From Flavobacterium sp. (GTDB lineage: Bacteria > Bacteroidota > Bacteroidia > Flavobacteriales > Flavobacteriaceae), in contig NZ_JAGIAV010000001.1 of NCBI RefSeq assembly GCF_017744675.1, positions 1,176,151 to 1,240,150 of the forward strand: a stretch of DNA of 64,000 bases, written 5' to 3'. Below are positions 43,703 to 53,326 of the stretch, piece after piece. The translations under genes were made by a program, and so were the position numbers. The notes under the pieces were generated by a model. The model was not told the origin of the DNA and ran no database searches. It was given only the letters and a program-made list of their open reading frames with translations. Position 1 is the first letter of the stretch; each line of letters opens with the position of its first letter.

Positions 43703-44179
43703 ATGAGTAAAGTATCTTATTATACAGCTGAAGGATTAAAAAAATTAAAAGATGAATTGGAGCACCTGAAAAGTGTAATGCGTCCAAAGGCATCTCAAGA
43801 TATTGCAGATGCAAGAGATAAAGGCGATTTGTCTGAAAATGCAGAATATGATGCAGCAAAAGAAGCGCAAGGTCTGTTAGAAATGAGAATTTCTAAACTT
43901 GAAGAAGTATATGCAAATGCAAGATTAATTGACGAATCTCAATTAGATGTTTCTAAAGTTTTGGTTTTATCGAATGTAAAAATCAAAAACCAAAGCAACG
44001 GAATGGAGATGAAATATACGCTTGTAGCTGAAAGCGAAGCCGATTTAAAAACAGGAAAAATATCTGTAACTTCTCCTATTGGAAAAGGTTTACTAGGAAA
44101 ATCTGTTGGAGAAGTAGCTGAAATTACAGTTCCAAACGGAGTTTTAAAATTTGAAATCCTTGAAATTTCAAGAGACTAA
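43703..44179 (+). CDS. greA: Transcription elongation factor GreA
   Basis: A 158-residue GreA. N-terminal coiled coil with the acidic tip (ARDKGDLSENAEYDAAKEAQ) that enters the RNA polymerase secondary channel, and a C-terminal FKBP-like domain (SPIGKGLLGKSVGEVAEITVPNG). It stimulates transcript cleavage in backtracked polymerase. The frame is open from 43646 through the leader hairpin, but MSKVSYYTAEGL at 43703 is the family start. Confidence 0.96.
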   Translation: MSKVSYYTAEGLKKLKDELEHLKSVMRPKASQDIADARDKGDLSENAEYDAAKEAQGLLEMRISKLEEVYANARLIDESQLDVSKVLVLSNVKIKNQSNGMEMKYTLVAESEADLKTGKISVTSPIGKGLLGKSVGEVAEITVPNGVLKFEILEISRD

Positions 44180-44243
44180 TTCTAGTTTAACCGTTTAATC
44201 GTTAAATCGGTTAAACGAATAAACGATTAAACAAATAAACAAA

Positions 44244-44633
44244 ATGGCATCAATATTCACCAAAATAGTAAACGGAGAAATTCCTGCATACAAAATCGCT
44301 GAAGACGAAAACTATTTAGCTTTTTTGGATGTAAATCCAAATGCAAAAGGACACACGCTTTGTATTCCGAAACAAGAAATCGATAAGATTTTTGATATGG
44401 ATGAAGAGTTGTATTTAGGGCTAATGAAATTCTCTAAAAGAATTGCTGCAACTTTAGAAAAAACAGTTCCATGCAAAAGAATCGGAATGGCTGTTGTTGG
44501 ACTTGAAGTGCCTCACGCACACGTACATTTGATTCCTTTAAACGAAATGGACGAAATGCGTTTCATTAATAAAGTTTCGCTTTCTAAAGAAGAATTCGAA
44601 GCTCTTGCACAAGAGATTCAAGCAAATTTATAA
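44244..44633 (+). CDS. HIT-family nucleotide-binding hydrolase
   Basis: A 129-residue histidine-triad protein: FTKIVNGEIPAYKI, FLDVNPNAKGHTL, and the triad HAHVHLIP, followed by the family's C-terminal segment. It probably hydrolyses adenosine 5'-phosphoramidates or similar. It starts 64 nt after greA, across a short GTTTAA/TTAAAC-rich inverted repeat, and may be co-transcribed with greA. Confidence 0.93.
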   Translation: MASIFTKIVNGEIPAYKIAEDENYLAFLDVNPNAKGHTLCIPKQEIDKIFDMDEELYLGLMKFSKRIAATLEKTVPCKRIGMAVVGLEVPHAHVHLIPLNEMDEMRFINKVSLSKEEFEALAQEIQANL

Positions 44634-44663
44634 GGGTTTCGATTTCGCTCAACCTGACAATGC

Positions 44664-44697
44664 AAAGTGCAGTAAAATATTTTTTACTGCACTTTTT
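44664..44697. terminator. Bidirectional terminator overlapping the histidine-kinase stop codon
   Basis: AAAGTGCAGTAAAA (44664-44677) pairs with TTTTACTGCACTTT (44682-44695), with T-runs both ways. The last codons and stop of the - strand histidine kinase lie inside the 3' arm. Confidence 0.88.
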
Positions 44698-45835
44698 TAT
44701 TTAACACAATCTGAAAAGTAGTTCCTTTTCCGATTTCAGAATGTAACACTTTAATTTTTCCGTTGTGGTATTCTTCTACAATTCTTTTAGTTAAAGAAAG
44801 GCCAAGTCCCCAACCACGTTTTTTGGTAGTGTATCCTGTTTCGAAAATAGTTTTGAATTGTTTTTTAGGAATTCCAGTTCCCGAATCTTTAATATTGATT
44901 TTTACCTGATGCGCATCTTGCTCAATCTGAAGATCCAGAGTTCCTTTTCCTTTCATGGCATCAATCGCATTCTTAACCAAATTTTCAATAGTCCAGCTAT
45001 GTAAGGTTGGGTTTATCATTCCTAAAATGGGTTCGTTTGGCGCTTGAAACGAAAAGGCAACTTGTTTAGAAAAACGAGATTGTAAATACTCATAAGCTGT
45101 TTTGGTTTCTTCAACAATATCATGAAGTTCTAAAACAGGAATTGAACCAATTTTAGAAAAACGATCCGTAATAGTCTGCAGACGTTCTATATCCTTTTCG
45201 ATTTCTGTACTAATCGACGAATCTATATTTTCGGTTTTTAAAATTTCAACCCAACCAATTAAAGAAGAAAGCGGAGTGCCAATTTGATGTGCCGTTTCTT
45301 TTGCCATTCCTGCCCAAAGTTTGTTTTGGGTCGCCATTTTGGTGCTTTTGTAAAAATTATAAATCAAAGCTATGCAAAGAAAAATAATCAGAAGTAGGGC
45401 AATCGGGTAATATTTAAGTTTGTTTAGCAGAGCAGAATTGCCATAATATAAAGTCTGATATTTTCCTGGAGCATATTCAAAAGTGATGGGCTCATTTTCG
45501 TTTTTTAGTTTATTTAAAAAAGCCGTTCTCTTTTTCTTATCATTAAGAATTTCATCAGGGACATTTACAGAACTCACTACATTATCATAAAGCATTATGA
45601 TTCCCGGAATGGAAGTATTGTTGCTAAAAATCTGGAGAGGCAGTTCTACATCGGTATTTTCATTTGCATTCACCAATGTAATTTGCGCATTTACAAAAAG
45701 GTTCATTTTTAAGCGTTCCTCATTTTTAAAAATTTGGAAGAAAGAATAAGTATTCCAAAGAATTAGAGAAATGATTATAAAACAAACAGAAATAATAATC
45801 CAGCGGGTTGTATTTGTTCTTTCAGAAAAAGACAT
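44684..45835 (-). CDS. Membrane sensor histidine kinase
   Basis: A 383-residue kinase. Two membrane spans (about 12-30 and 143-162) enclose a 110-residue periplasmic domain. No HAMP domain is evident. The H-box is KETAHQIGTPLSSLIGW with phospho-acceptor His183; N-box ENLVKNAIDAM, G1 KDSGTGIP and G2 GWGLGLSL complete the HATPase. No response regulator gene is adjacent, so it is an orphan here. Start at 45835 (MSFSERT) chosen over the frame's upstream end because the first 13 residues are not conserved-looking. Confidence 0.92.
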   Translation of the reverse strand: MSFSERTNTTRWIIISVCFIIISLILWNTYSFFQIFKNEERLKMNLFVNAQITLVNANENTDVELPLQIFSNNTSIPGIIMLYDNVVSSVNVPDEILNDKKKRTAFLNKLKNENEPITFEYAPGKYQTLYYGNSALLNKLKYYPIALLLIIFLCIALIYNFYKSTKMATQNKLWAGMAKETAHQIGTPLSSLIGWVEILKTENIDSSISTEIEKDIERLQTITDRFSKIGSIPVLELHDIVEETKTAYEYLQSRFSKQVAFSFQAPNEPILGMINPTLHSWTIENLVKNAIDAMKGKGTLDLQIEQDAHQVKINIKDSGTGIPKKQFKTIFETGYTTKKRGWGLGLSLTKRIVEEYHNGKIKVLHSEIGKGTTFQIVLNKKVQ

Positions 45836-45950
45836 ATCAGTTTTTTTGAGGTATAAATATAACGAAATATACACATTTTATATTTTGCTAATGCCGAAAG
45901 ATTTTTCGTTTTTATCTTCAAAACTATTTCTTCTAATTAAACCATTTCAA

Positions 45951-45958
45951 TACTTTTG
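45951..45958 (+). promoter_or_regulatory. -7 box of the flavin-reductase gene
   Basis: TACTTTTG matches TAnnTTTG, with TTTC (one mismatch from TTTG) 20 nt upstream. Leader about 20-25 nt. Confidence 0.5.
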
Positions 45959-45983
45959 TAGCAGTAAAAATGAGTTTTAAAGT

Positions 45984-46859
<876 letters not shown>

Positions 46860-46892
46860 AAGAAATAGAAACAATAATTAATATAGACGAAG

Positions 46893-47264
46893 ATGGAAGT
46901 TACAGGAAAAGTAAAAGTGGTTAACCCAGAGCAGCAAGTTAGTGCCTCATTCAAAAAAAGAGAATTAGTTGTTACTACTGAGGAGCAGTATCCACAACAT
47001 ATTTTAATCGAATTTACACAAGATAAATGCGATTTGTTGAGTAGCTATAAACAAGGAGATGCAGTAAAAGTTTCTATCAATTTAAGAGGAAGAGAGTGGG
47101 TTAACCCACAAGGAGAAACTAGATATTTCAATAGTATTCAAGGTTGGAGAATCGAAAGATTAGCTCCAGAAGGAACTGCACAAGGTGCGCCAATGCCAGC
47201 AGCAGAAACTTTCGCGCCAGCAACAAGTATAAACGAAGACGAACCAGACGATTTACCGTTCTAA
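46893..47264 (+). CDS. DUF3127 OB-fold protein with SSB-like acidic tail
   Basis: A 123-residue protein of the DUF3127 family. Residues 1-90 are an OB-like barrel (MEVTGKVKVVNPEQQVS, GDAVKVSINLRGREW, RYFNSIQGWRIERL). A flexible Ala/Pro linker leads to the end EDEPDDLPF, which resembles the DDDIPF tip by which SSB recruits repair proteins. This supports single-stranded DNA binding, although it has not been shown here. Confidence 0.85.
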   Translation: MEVTGKVKVVNPEQQVSASFKKRELVVTTEEQYPQHILIEFTQDKCDLLSSYKQGDAVKVSINLRGREWVNPQGETRYFNSIQGWRIERLAPEGTAQGAPMPAAETFAPATSINEDEPDDLPF

Positions 47265-47271
47265 GAGTTTA

Positions 47272-47426
47272 GAAATTCCAATATTGAAATTCCAAATTCC
47301 AATTCATTCGACTGAATTTGGAGTTTGGAATTTTATTTTTTGATTTAGTTTTTTATCATTTTGATTGAAAGAAGAAATGATAAAATTACAGAAATTTGGA
47401 ATTTGGAATTTCAATATTGGAATTTT
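47272..47426. repeat. Large inverted repeat (30-bp perfect arms)
   Basis: Arms 47273-47302 and 47396-47425 are perfect complements made of ATTCCAAATTCCAA units. Inside lies a second stem, TTTATCATTTT/AAATGATAAA. It fills the gap between the DUF3127 gene and aat, and related units occur at 40.7, 57.2 and 63.0 kb. Confidence 0.85.
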
Positions 47427-47458
47427 AAGATTGGGATTTAAAATTTGACTATTAAAAA

Positions 47459-48100
47459 ATGTATTATTTATTCAACGATTTATTTTTTCCACCGGTTACA
47501 GAAGCTGATGAAGAAGGTGTTTTGGCAATAGGAGGCGATCTAAGTTCAGAACGTTTGCTATTGGCTTACAAAAGCGGTATTTTTCCTTGGTTTAACGAGG
47601 GAGAACCCATACTTTGGTGGGCGCCAGATCCGAGAATGGTTTTGTTTTTTGATGAATTGGTGATATCCAAAAGCATGAAAAAGATTCTCAATAAAAAAAT
47701 CTTTAAAGTTACCTACAACAAGAATTTTAGAGAAGTAATTTCCAATTGCCAGCAAATAAAACGAGAAGGACAGAACGGAACTTGGATTTCAGACGAAATG
47801 ATTGAAGCATACTGCAAACTAAATGAAGAAGGAGTTGCTAAATCTGTTGAAGTTTGGCAGGACGATGTCTTAGTTGGCGGTTTGTACGGAATTGATTTAG
47901 GTCATATCTTTTGTGGTGAAAGTATGTTTTCTAAAGTTTCAAATGCCTCAAAAACAGCTTTTATTGCTTTAGCTTTATATTTGAAGAAAGAAAAATACAA
48001 ATTGCTCGATTGTCAGGTTTATAATCCGCATTTAGAAAGTTTAGGCTGTCGCGAAATTGATCGCGAAGAGTTTATGGCAATTTTGAAAAAAAGCCATTAA
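47459..48100 (+). CDS. aat: Leucyl/phenylalanyl-tRNA-protein transferase
   Basis: A 213-residue cytosolic enzyme adding Leu or Phe to N-terminal Arg/Lys for ClpS/ClpAP degradation. Family blocks: FPPVTEADEEGVLAIGGDLS, AYKSGIFPWFNEGEPILWWAPDPRMV in parts, GTWISDEMIEAY, GGLYGIDLGHIFCGESMFS. Length is typical. Confidence 0.96.
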   Translation: MYYLFNDLFFPPVTEADEEGVLAIGGDLSSERLLLAYKSGIFPWFNEGEPILWWAPDPRMVLFFDELVISKSMKKILNKKIFKVTYNKNFREVISNCQQIKREGQNGTWISDEMIEAYCKLNEEGVAKSVEVWQDDVLVGGLYGIDLGHIFCGESMFSKVSNASKTAFIALALYLKKEKYKLLDCQVYNPHLESLGCREIDREEFMAILKKSH

Positions 48101-48123
48101 TTGAGGATTTTGTATTTTAAAAT

Positions 48124-49088
48124 TTAAAAAGTCACAGTCAATTTCAACATATTAAACCCATAACTTCTAGAAGCATTAAAATCGTAACTGTATTTTTTAT
48201 CTTCAGTTTGAAGGGCACTTTTTTTCATTTTTCTTTTGGCAATATTTTTACCAATAATATATCCCATTACAAGAGCTACTGGATAGTCAGATACCCAATG
48301 TACATTACTCTGCGCCATCTGAAAACCTAAAATTCCAATTAGACCAAAACCTACAGGCTTAATCCATTTTACTTCTGGATAATTTCCTAAAATGACATAT
48401 AACGCTGAAGTTGCGGTCATTAAATGCCCCGAAGGGAAAGCGTCATAATTGGGAGTATTAGAACCATAAGCCTTAAAGCTAGGAAAAGGATGCCATTCTC
48501 CTCCTGGAACTCCACCCTCAACATCAGAAGGGCTTTGTCTTCCGGAAATTCTTTTTATGGTCTGGCTGAAAATACCCGATATTGCAATACTTTCTATTAG
48601 ACCCGAAGCGGTGTGCAATGATCTGTAGTCGGTATTGATTAATCCGTAAGTAGCAAAACCCATACTTAATAAAATTGGAGTAGTACCGTTTCCGATTAAA
48701 TAAATTGCAGAGGGAATATCGGGAGGAATATTGCTTAAAGGACCGAAAGTTTTATATCGGGCAACTGGAGCCATTCCTAGTTTTTCACCTATTTCACGAG
48801 ATTGATCTACTAAATATTGATCTGCAGGAAGTAAAGCAACAGTTGCTACAGAGGCTGCTCCAAGAGCAATAAGATTTTCCTTTCTCCAATGCCTTTTATT
48901 GTTCCAGTAAAATCTTTTGGCAATTTCGTTACAAAATCGAAAAATCGTGGTCTGTCGTAAGTATAAATCTCGCCATTAGAAAGTTGATATACTTGATGTT
49001 TTGAACCATCAATTAGAGTATCTTTGACTTGTGAATTTATGTATTGGTGGCCCAATAAAAATAGGAATGCAATAAATAACTTTTTCAT
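48124..49088 (-). pseudogene. PAP2-family phosphatase gene split by a one-base frameshift
   Basis: Two frames form one gene. The N-terminal part (49088-48846) encodes a signal peptide and YDRPRFFDFVTKLPKDFTGTIKG; near 48888-48897 the frame must move by -1 to continue as HWRKENLIALGAASVATVALLPADQYLVDQ (in parts) into the PAP2 part (to 48124). That part has KRISGRQSP, PSGH and the SNVHWVSD box, so all three phosphatase motifs are present. The shift equals loss of one base. Without it the product would be about 320 residues. Whether it is a true mutation or a sequencing error cannot be told. The downstream part alone could start at 48774. Confidence 0.8.
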
Positions 49089-49287
49089 AAAAAATAATAA
49101 ACGGCTACAAATGTAAGAATAGGACTATGTGTAAACGGCTCTTACAGCTTTTTTTTTGTCATAATAAGACTAGAAAGCTTGTTTGTGTTTTAAAATCTTG
49201 ATGAAGTGGTTTTTTAAAAATTTAAAAAAAATTAAAATTAATTTTGCGATAGTAATCGCTTAATACTATTTAGAAAATTGAAATAAA

Positions 49288-50082
49288 ATGAGTGCAGTTT
49301 ATAGCGTAAAAGAAATTTATATTTATCCAATAAAAAGCTTAGCCGGCATTAGTCTTAAAAGTGCCATTGCTGAAGAAATGGGATTCGAAAATGACAGAAG
49401 ATGGATGCTGATTAATGATGAAAATGTTCACGTTACTCAGAGAGAATATCCAATAATGAGTCAGTTTTATCCTCAGATTTTAGGAGATAAAATTCAAATT
49501 ACTTTTGAAGGAGAAACGCATGAATTTTCTATTAATGAACATTTAGAAAGCCCTATACAATCGCAAGTGTGGGATGATAAAAGTGAGGTTTTTGAAGTCA
49601 ATAAAAATTCTTCAAAATGGTTTAGCGATAAATTAGGTATCGATTGCAGATTGGTAAAAATCAATAAAGTTGGTGCCCGTAAACATGAAAGTTCGAGAAC
49701 AAATGAAACCTACAATGTTAGTTTGGCCGATGGGTATCCGTATTTATTAATTGGAACTGAAAGCCTTGATTTTTTAAATGAAAAATTAGAAGAAAAAATC
49801 ACGATTAAAAGATTCCGTCCCAATATTGTTGTATCTACCAAAAATGCTCACGAAGAAGATGATTTTAAGACTTTTACAATTGGTGAAGTTCAATTTAAAA
49901 ACATAAAGCCGTGCGGAAGATGTATTATGGTAAATAATGATCCGCAGAAAGGAATTGTAAAAAAAGAACCGCTAAAAACCTTGAGCAAATACAGAAATGT
50001 AGATAATTCTGTTTTATTCGGAACCAATATTGTGAGTCTGAATTCGGGAATTATTAGTGTTGGTGATGAGGTTGTTTTTTAA
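49288..50082 (+). CDS. MOSC domain protein with N-terminal MOSC_N barrel
   Basis: A 264-residue protein: MOSC_N region 1-110 (YIYPIKSLAGISLKSA, GFENDRRWMLI) and MOSC domain 120-264 (DGYPYLLIGTESL, IKRFRPNIVV, KPCGRCIMV with the conserved Cys). Related proteins (YcbX, mARC) bind molybdenum cofactor and reduce N-hydroxylated compounds. No ferredoxin domain is attached. Its end overlaps the convergent thiF by 4 nt. A TAATTTTG -7 box at 49239 may drive it. Confidence 0.9.
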   Translation: MSAVYSVKEIYIYPIKSLAGISLKSAIAEEMGFENDRRWMLINDENVHVTQREYPIMSQFYPQILGDKIQITFEGETHEFSINEHLESPIQSQVWDDKSEVFEVNKNSSKWFSDKLGIDCRLVKINKVGARKHESSRTNETYNVSLADGYPYLLIGTESLDFLNEKLEEKITIKRFRPNIVVSTKNAHEEDDFKTFTIGEVQFKNIKPCGRCIMVNNDPQKGIVKKEPLKTLSKYRNVDNSVLFGTNIVSLNSGIISVGDEVVF

Positions 50083-50789
50083 AAATCCAATTTGGTAAAG
50101 TTCCAGTTTAAAGTATTAAGAAGTATTAATTCATTGTTTAAAGTGGGAAGTTCTAAAATCAATTTGAGTGTTTCATGCGCCATCATATTGCCAATGATTC
50201 CTGGCAATGTTCCTAAAACGCCGTTTAAATTGCAATTCGGAACATCTTTTGGATCAGGCATTTCTGGAAATAAATCACGAAGATTTTTACTTCCGTTATG
50301 GTTAAAAACAGCAATTTGTCCTTCAAACTTTAAAATACTGCCATAAACCAAAGGTTTTTTCAATTCAACGCAAGTATCATTAACCAAATAACGAGTCGAA
50401 AAATTATCAGAACCATCCACCACAATATCATATTGCTGAATGATTTTTGATGCATTTTCAGCAGTTAATTTTTCATTAATCGCAACAGCTTCAATCAACG
50501 GATTTAATTTAGAAACCACATCTTTTGCGACAATTGTTTTGTGCTGACCAATTTCATTTTCAGTATATAAAATCTGTCTGTGCAGGTTATGAATTTCAAT
50601 AGTATCAAAATCCATAATTCCAATAAAACCAACTCCAGCAGTTGCGATATATTGTAAAATCGGACAGCCTAATCCGCCCGCTCCAATTACTAAAACTCTA
50701 GCTTTTTTTAATTTTTCCTGGCCTTCATCGCCAATTTCAGGAAGAATGGTTTGTCTGTTGTAGCGAAGAAATTCTTTTATGATGCTCAT
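50079..50789 (-). CDS. thiF: ThiF-type sulfur-carrier adenylyltransferase
   Basis: A 236-residue E1-like enzyme activating the ThiS C-terminus with ATP. Motifs: RQTILPEIGDEGQEKLKKARVLVIGAGGLGCPILQYIA (in parts: nucleotide loop GAGGLGCP), DFDTIEIHNLHRQ, DGSDNFSTRYLVND, and the GVLGTLPGIIG segment. There is no C-terminal rhodanese domain, so it is the short form. Position as last gene of the thi operon favours ThiF over MoeB. Confidence 0.92.
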   Translation of the reverse strand: MSIIKEFLRYNRQTILPEIGDEGQEKLKKARVLVIGAGGLGCPILQYIATAGVGFIGIMDFDTIEIHNLHRQILYTENEIGQHKTIVAKDVVSKLNPLIEAVAINEKLTAENASKIIQQYDIVVDGSDNFSTRYLVNDTCVELKKPLVYGSILKFEGQIAVFNHNGSKNLRDLFPEMPDPKDVPNCNLNGVLGTLPGIIGNMMAHETLKLILELPTLNNELILLNTLNWNFTKLDF

Positions 50790-50843
50790 TTTTTATTAAG
50801 TCTTGAAGTTTTTAAAGTCAAAAGTCGAAAGTCAAAAAATTGT

Positions 50844-51995
50844 CTAAGTAAAAGACTTTATGACTTTGGTCTTTCCAACTTTATGACTAAATGATCTGTC
50901 CCAATCTTTCCAAACGGGTTCATAGCCAGCATTTTTTATGATTTTTGAAATTTCTTCTGCTGAGCGTTCATCGCTGATTTCGAATTGTTCCAAAGATTGC
51001 GGATCGACCACATAACCGCCTGGATTTGTTTTAGAGCCAGCGCTCATGCTCGTAACGCCAATCGGGATAATGTTGTTTCTGAATTTTTCATTTTCTCGAG
51101 TTGAAATTGAAATTTCCAGATCTTCATTCCATAGTCGGTAAGCACAAATCAATTGGGTTAAATCTTTATCATCCATAATAAAATTCGGTTCGATAATGCC
51201 TTCAGCAGGGCGAAGACGAGGGAAGGAAACCGAATATTTTGTCTGCCAATATTTCTTCTGCAAATAATCTAAATGAAGCGCATTGAAAAAACTATCCGTT
51301 CGCCAATCTTCCAAACCTAATAAAACGCCCAATCCGATTTTATGAATTCCAGCAGTTCCAATTCGGTCGGGGGTTTCCAATCGATAATCGAAATTTGATT
51401 TTTTGCCTTTTGTATGATACTTTTTGTAAACTTCTTGATGATACGTTTCCTGATAAACCAAAACCGAATATACTCCAGCATCGTGCAAACGCTCGTAATC
51501 TTCTGTAGAAAGAGGTTGTACTTCAACAGACATTATCGAGAAGTCTTCTTTGATTAAAGCAATTGCATTTAGGAAATAGTTGATGTTTACGGTATAATTT
51601 GCTTCGCCTGTGACCAATAAAACATGATCGAAACCAGTATTTTTTAAAGCTTCGACTTCAAGTTTTATTTCGGCATCTGTCAGCGTTTTTCTTTTGATTT
51701 TATTGTCTAAACTAAATCCGCAATAGGTACAAATGTTTTGGCATTCGTTGCTTAGATAAAGTGGCGCATACATTTGAATGGTCTTTCCAAAACGTTTTTT
51801 TGTGATTTCATGGCATTTCTGTGCCATTTGCTCTAAATAATTTTGAGCAACAGGAGAAATTAGAATCAAAAAATCATCTAGATTGTACTTGGTTTTAGCC
51901 AGAGTTCGTTCGACATCTTTTGATGTGGTTTTATATATTCTAGATTGGATTTCATCCCAATTATATTGCTCGAAAATAGATTTGAATGTTTTCAT
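50844..51995 (-). CDS. thiH: 2-iminoacetate synthase (radical SAM, ThiH)
   Basis: A 383-residue radical SAM enzyme that splits tyrosine to dehydroglycine for thiazole formation. The cluster motif is Cys85-x3-Cys89-x2-Cys92 (ECQNICTYCGF). Also HVLLVTGEAN, YQETYHQEVYKKYH, and FPRLRPAEG, all ThiH-type. Its use instead of ThiO means the thiazole branch depends on tyrosine and SAM, not glycine and oxygen. It is separated from thiG by the GxxExxY gene but lies on the same strand. Confidence 0.96.
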   Translation of the reverse strand: MKTFKSIFEQYNWDEIQSRIYKTTSKDVERTLAKTKYNLDDFLILISPVAQNYLEQMAQKCHEITKKRFGKTIQMYAPLYLSNECQNICTYCGFSLDNKIKRKTLTDAEIKLEVEALKNTGFDHVLLVTGEANYTVNINYFLNAIALIKEDFSIMSVEVQPLSTEDYERLHDAGVYSVLVYQETYHQEVYKKYHTKGKKSNFDYRLETPDRIGTAGIHKIGLGVLLGLEDWRTDSFFNALHLDYLQKKYWQTKYSVSFPRLRPAEGIIEPNFIMDDKDLTQLICAYRLWNEDLEISISTRENEKFRNNIIPIGVTSMSAGSKTNPGGYVVDPQSLEQFEISDERSAEEISKIIKNAGYEPVWKDWDRSFSHKVGKTKVIKSFT

Positions 51996-52009
51996 ATTTT
52001 TATTTTGCC

Positions 52010-52538
52010 TCTCGCAGATTTTGCAGATTGCGCAGATTAAATTTTATTAGCAACGCGATGAATATTTTCAAGGATATTAGAGCAGTTGAAATTGACTAAT
52101 ATTCCAAGTTTTTTATTGGTTAATTTTAAATAAGTATTCAATTGTTTAAAGTGAATTGGCTTTATCTCGTCTACTGATTTTAATTCTATAATTACTTTAT
52201 TCTCCACTAAAATATCTAGCCTAAAAGTTATGTCTAAATAAACATCATCATATTTAACTGGTAAATCAATTTGTTTAACTACTTGTAATCCATCTTTATC
52301 CAATTGATAGTAAAGAGCACTCTCATACACAGATTCTAATAGTCCAGGTCCAAGAGAGTTGTATACTTTAAAAATTGCTCCTCTAACTTTATATGAAATT
52401 TCATTTTCTAACATAATTTTTTTAATTCAAAATTAAAGAAAATTCTTTCTTTTTTTGATGATTAGAAAAATCATAATAAAATTAGATTCAGCAGCTTCAA
52501 CATAAAAATCATCTGCCAAATCTGTGAGATCTGCGAGA
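52010..52538. mobile_element. GxxExxY cassette bounded by 28-nt inverted repeats
   Basis: Inverted repeats at 52010-52037 and 52511-52538 (each begins or ends with TCTCGCAGAT / ATCTGCGAGA) are complementary at about three quarters of positions and have the same length. They enclose one gene and its upstream AT-rich region, inside the otherwise compact thiG-thiH junction. No transposase or target-site duplication seen. A mobile or domesticated cassette is inferred. Confidence 0.55.
52037..52414 (-). CDS. GxxExxY protein (PD-(D/E)XK-like)
   Basis: A 125-residue protein with the signature Gly24-x2-Glu27-x2-Tyr30 (GPGLLESVY). Further on, Asp67, Glu77-x-Lys79 (LDILVENKVIIELK) and Gln91 match a PD-(D/E)XK nuclease-like core. 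The family is found scattered in Bacteroidetes and other bacteria with many paralogues; its role is not established. It has no thiamine connection and interrupts the thi operon. Its stop codon touches one inverted-repeat arm. Confidence 0.88.
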   Translation of the reverse strand: MLENEISYKVRGAIFKVYNSLGPGLLESVYESALYYQLDKDGLQVVKQIDLPVKYDDVYLDITFRLDILVENKVIIELKSVDEIKPIHFKQLNTYLKLTNKKLGILVNFNCSNILENIHRVANKI

Positions 52539-52549
52539 GAAAATCAATT

Positions 52550-53326
52550 TTATTCATAAAGAAAAGAAGTCAACGGACTAGAAGCCGAAGCATAATTTTG
52601 CTGGTTTGCAACTTTAGCCTCAAAAGCTTTTCTACCAGCAATAACTGCTTCCTTAAAAGCCTCGGCCATTAAACTAGGGTTTCCAGCAACAGCAATCGCA
52701 GTATTTACCAAAACAGCATCAGCACCAATCTCCATTGCTTTTGCAGCATCAGATGGAGCTCCAATTCCCGCGTCAACAATAACGGGAACGGTGCTTTGTT
52801 CAATTATAATCTCTAAGAAATCGATCGTTTTTAAACCTTTATTACTTCCAATTGGCGAACCCAAAGGCATTACGGCTGAAGTTCCAGCGCTCTCCAAATG
52901 TTTGCACAAAACAGGATCGGCGTGAATGTATGGGAGCACAATAAAACCCAATTTTGCCAACTCTTCAGTCGCTTTTAAAGTTTCAATTGGATCGGGCATT
53001 AAATATTTTGGATCAGGGTGGATTTCTAGTTTTACCCAATTAGTTTCCAGAGCTTCGCGTGCTAATTGAGCTGCAAAAACAGCTTCTTTGGCATTTCGCA
53101 CGCCAGAAGTATTAGGCAATAAATTGATATTTGGATGTTTTAAATGCGATAAAATAGCATCTGTATCAGTTTCAAGATCAATGCGTTTTAAGGCAACGGT
53201 AACCAATTCGCTTTCAGAAGCTAAAATCGCTTGCTCCATTTCCTCGTTCGAACCAAATTTTCCTGTTCCCAAAAACAAGCGGGATTTAAAGCTTTTATCT
53301 CCTATATTAAAGAATGATGTTTGCAT
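52550..53326 (-). CDS. thiG: Thiazole synthase ThiG
   Basis: A 258-residue TIM-barrel enzyme joining DXP, dehydroglycine and ThiS-thiocarboxylate into the thiazole. Family blocks: [24 protein letters not shown] (Schiff-base Lys), [23 protein letters not shown] in parts, [15 protein letters not shown], and [29 protein letters not shown] in parts. Its start overlaps thiE by 20 nt. Confidence 0.97.
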   Translation of the reverse strand: MQTSFFNIGDKSFKSRLFLGTGKFGSNEEMEQAILASESELVTVALKRIDLETDTDAILSHLKHPNINLLPNTSGVRNAKEAVFAAQLAREALETNWVKLEIHPDPKYLMPDPIETLKATEELAKLGFIVLPYIHADPVLCKHLESAGTSAVMPLGSPIGSNKGLKTIDFLEIIIEQSTVPVIVDAGIGAPSDAAKAMEIGADAVLVNTAIAVAGNPSLMAEAFKEAVIAGRKAFEAKVANQQNYASASSPLTSFLYE

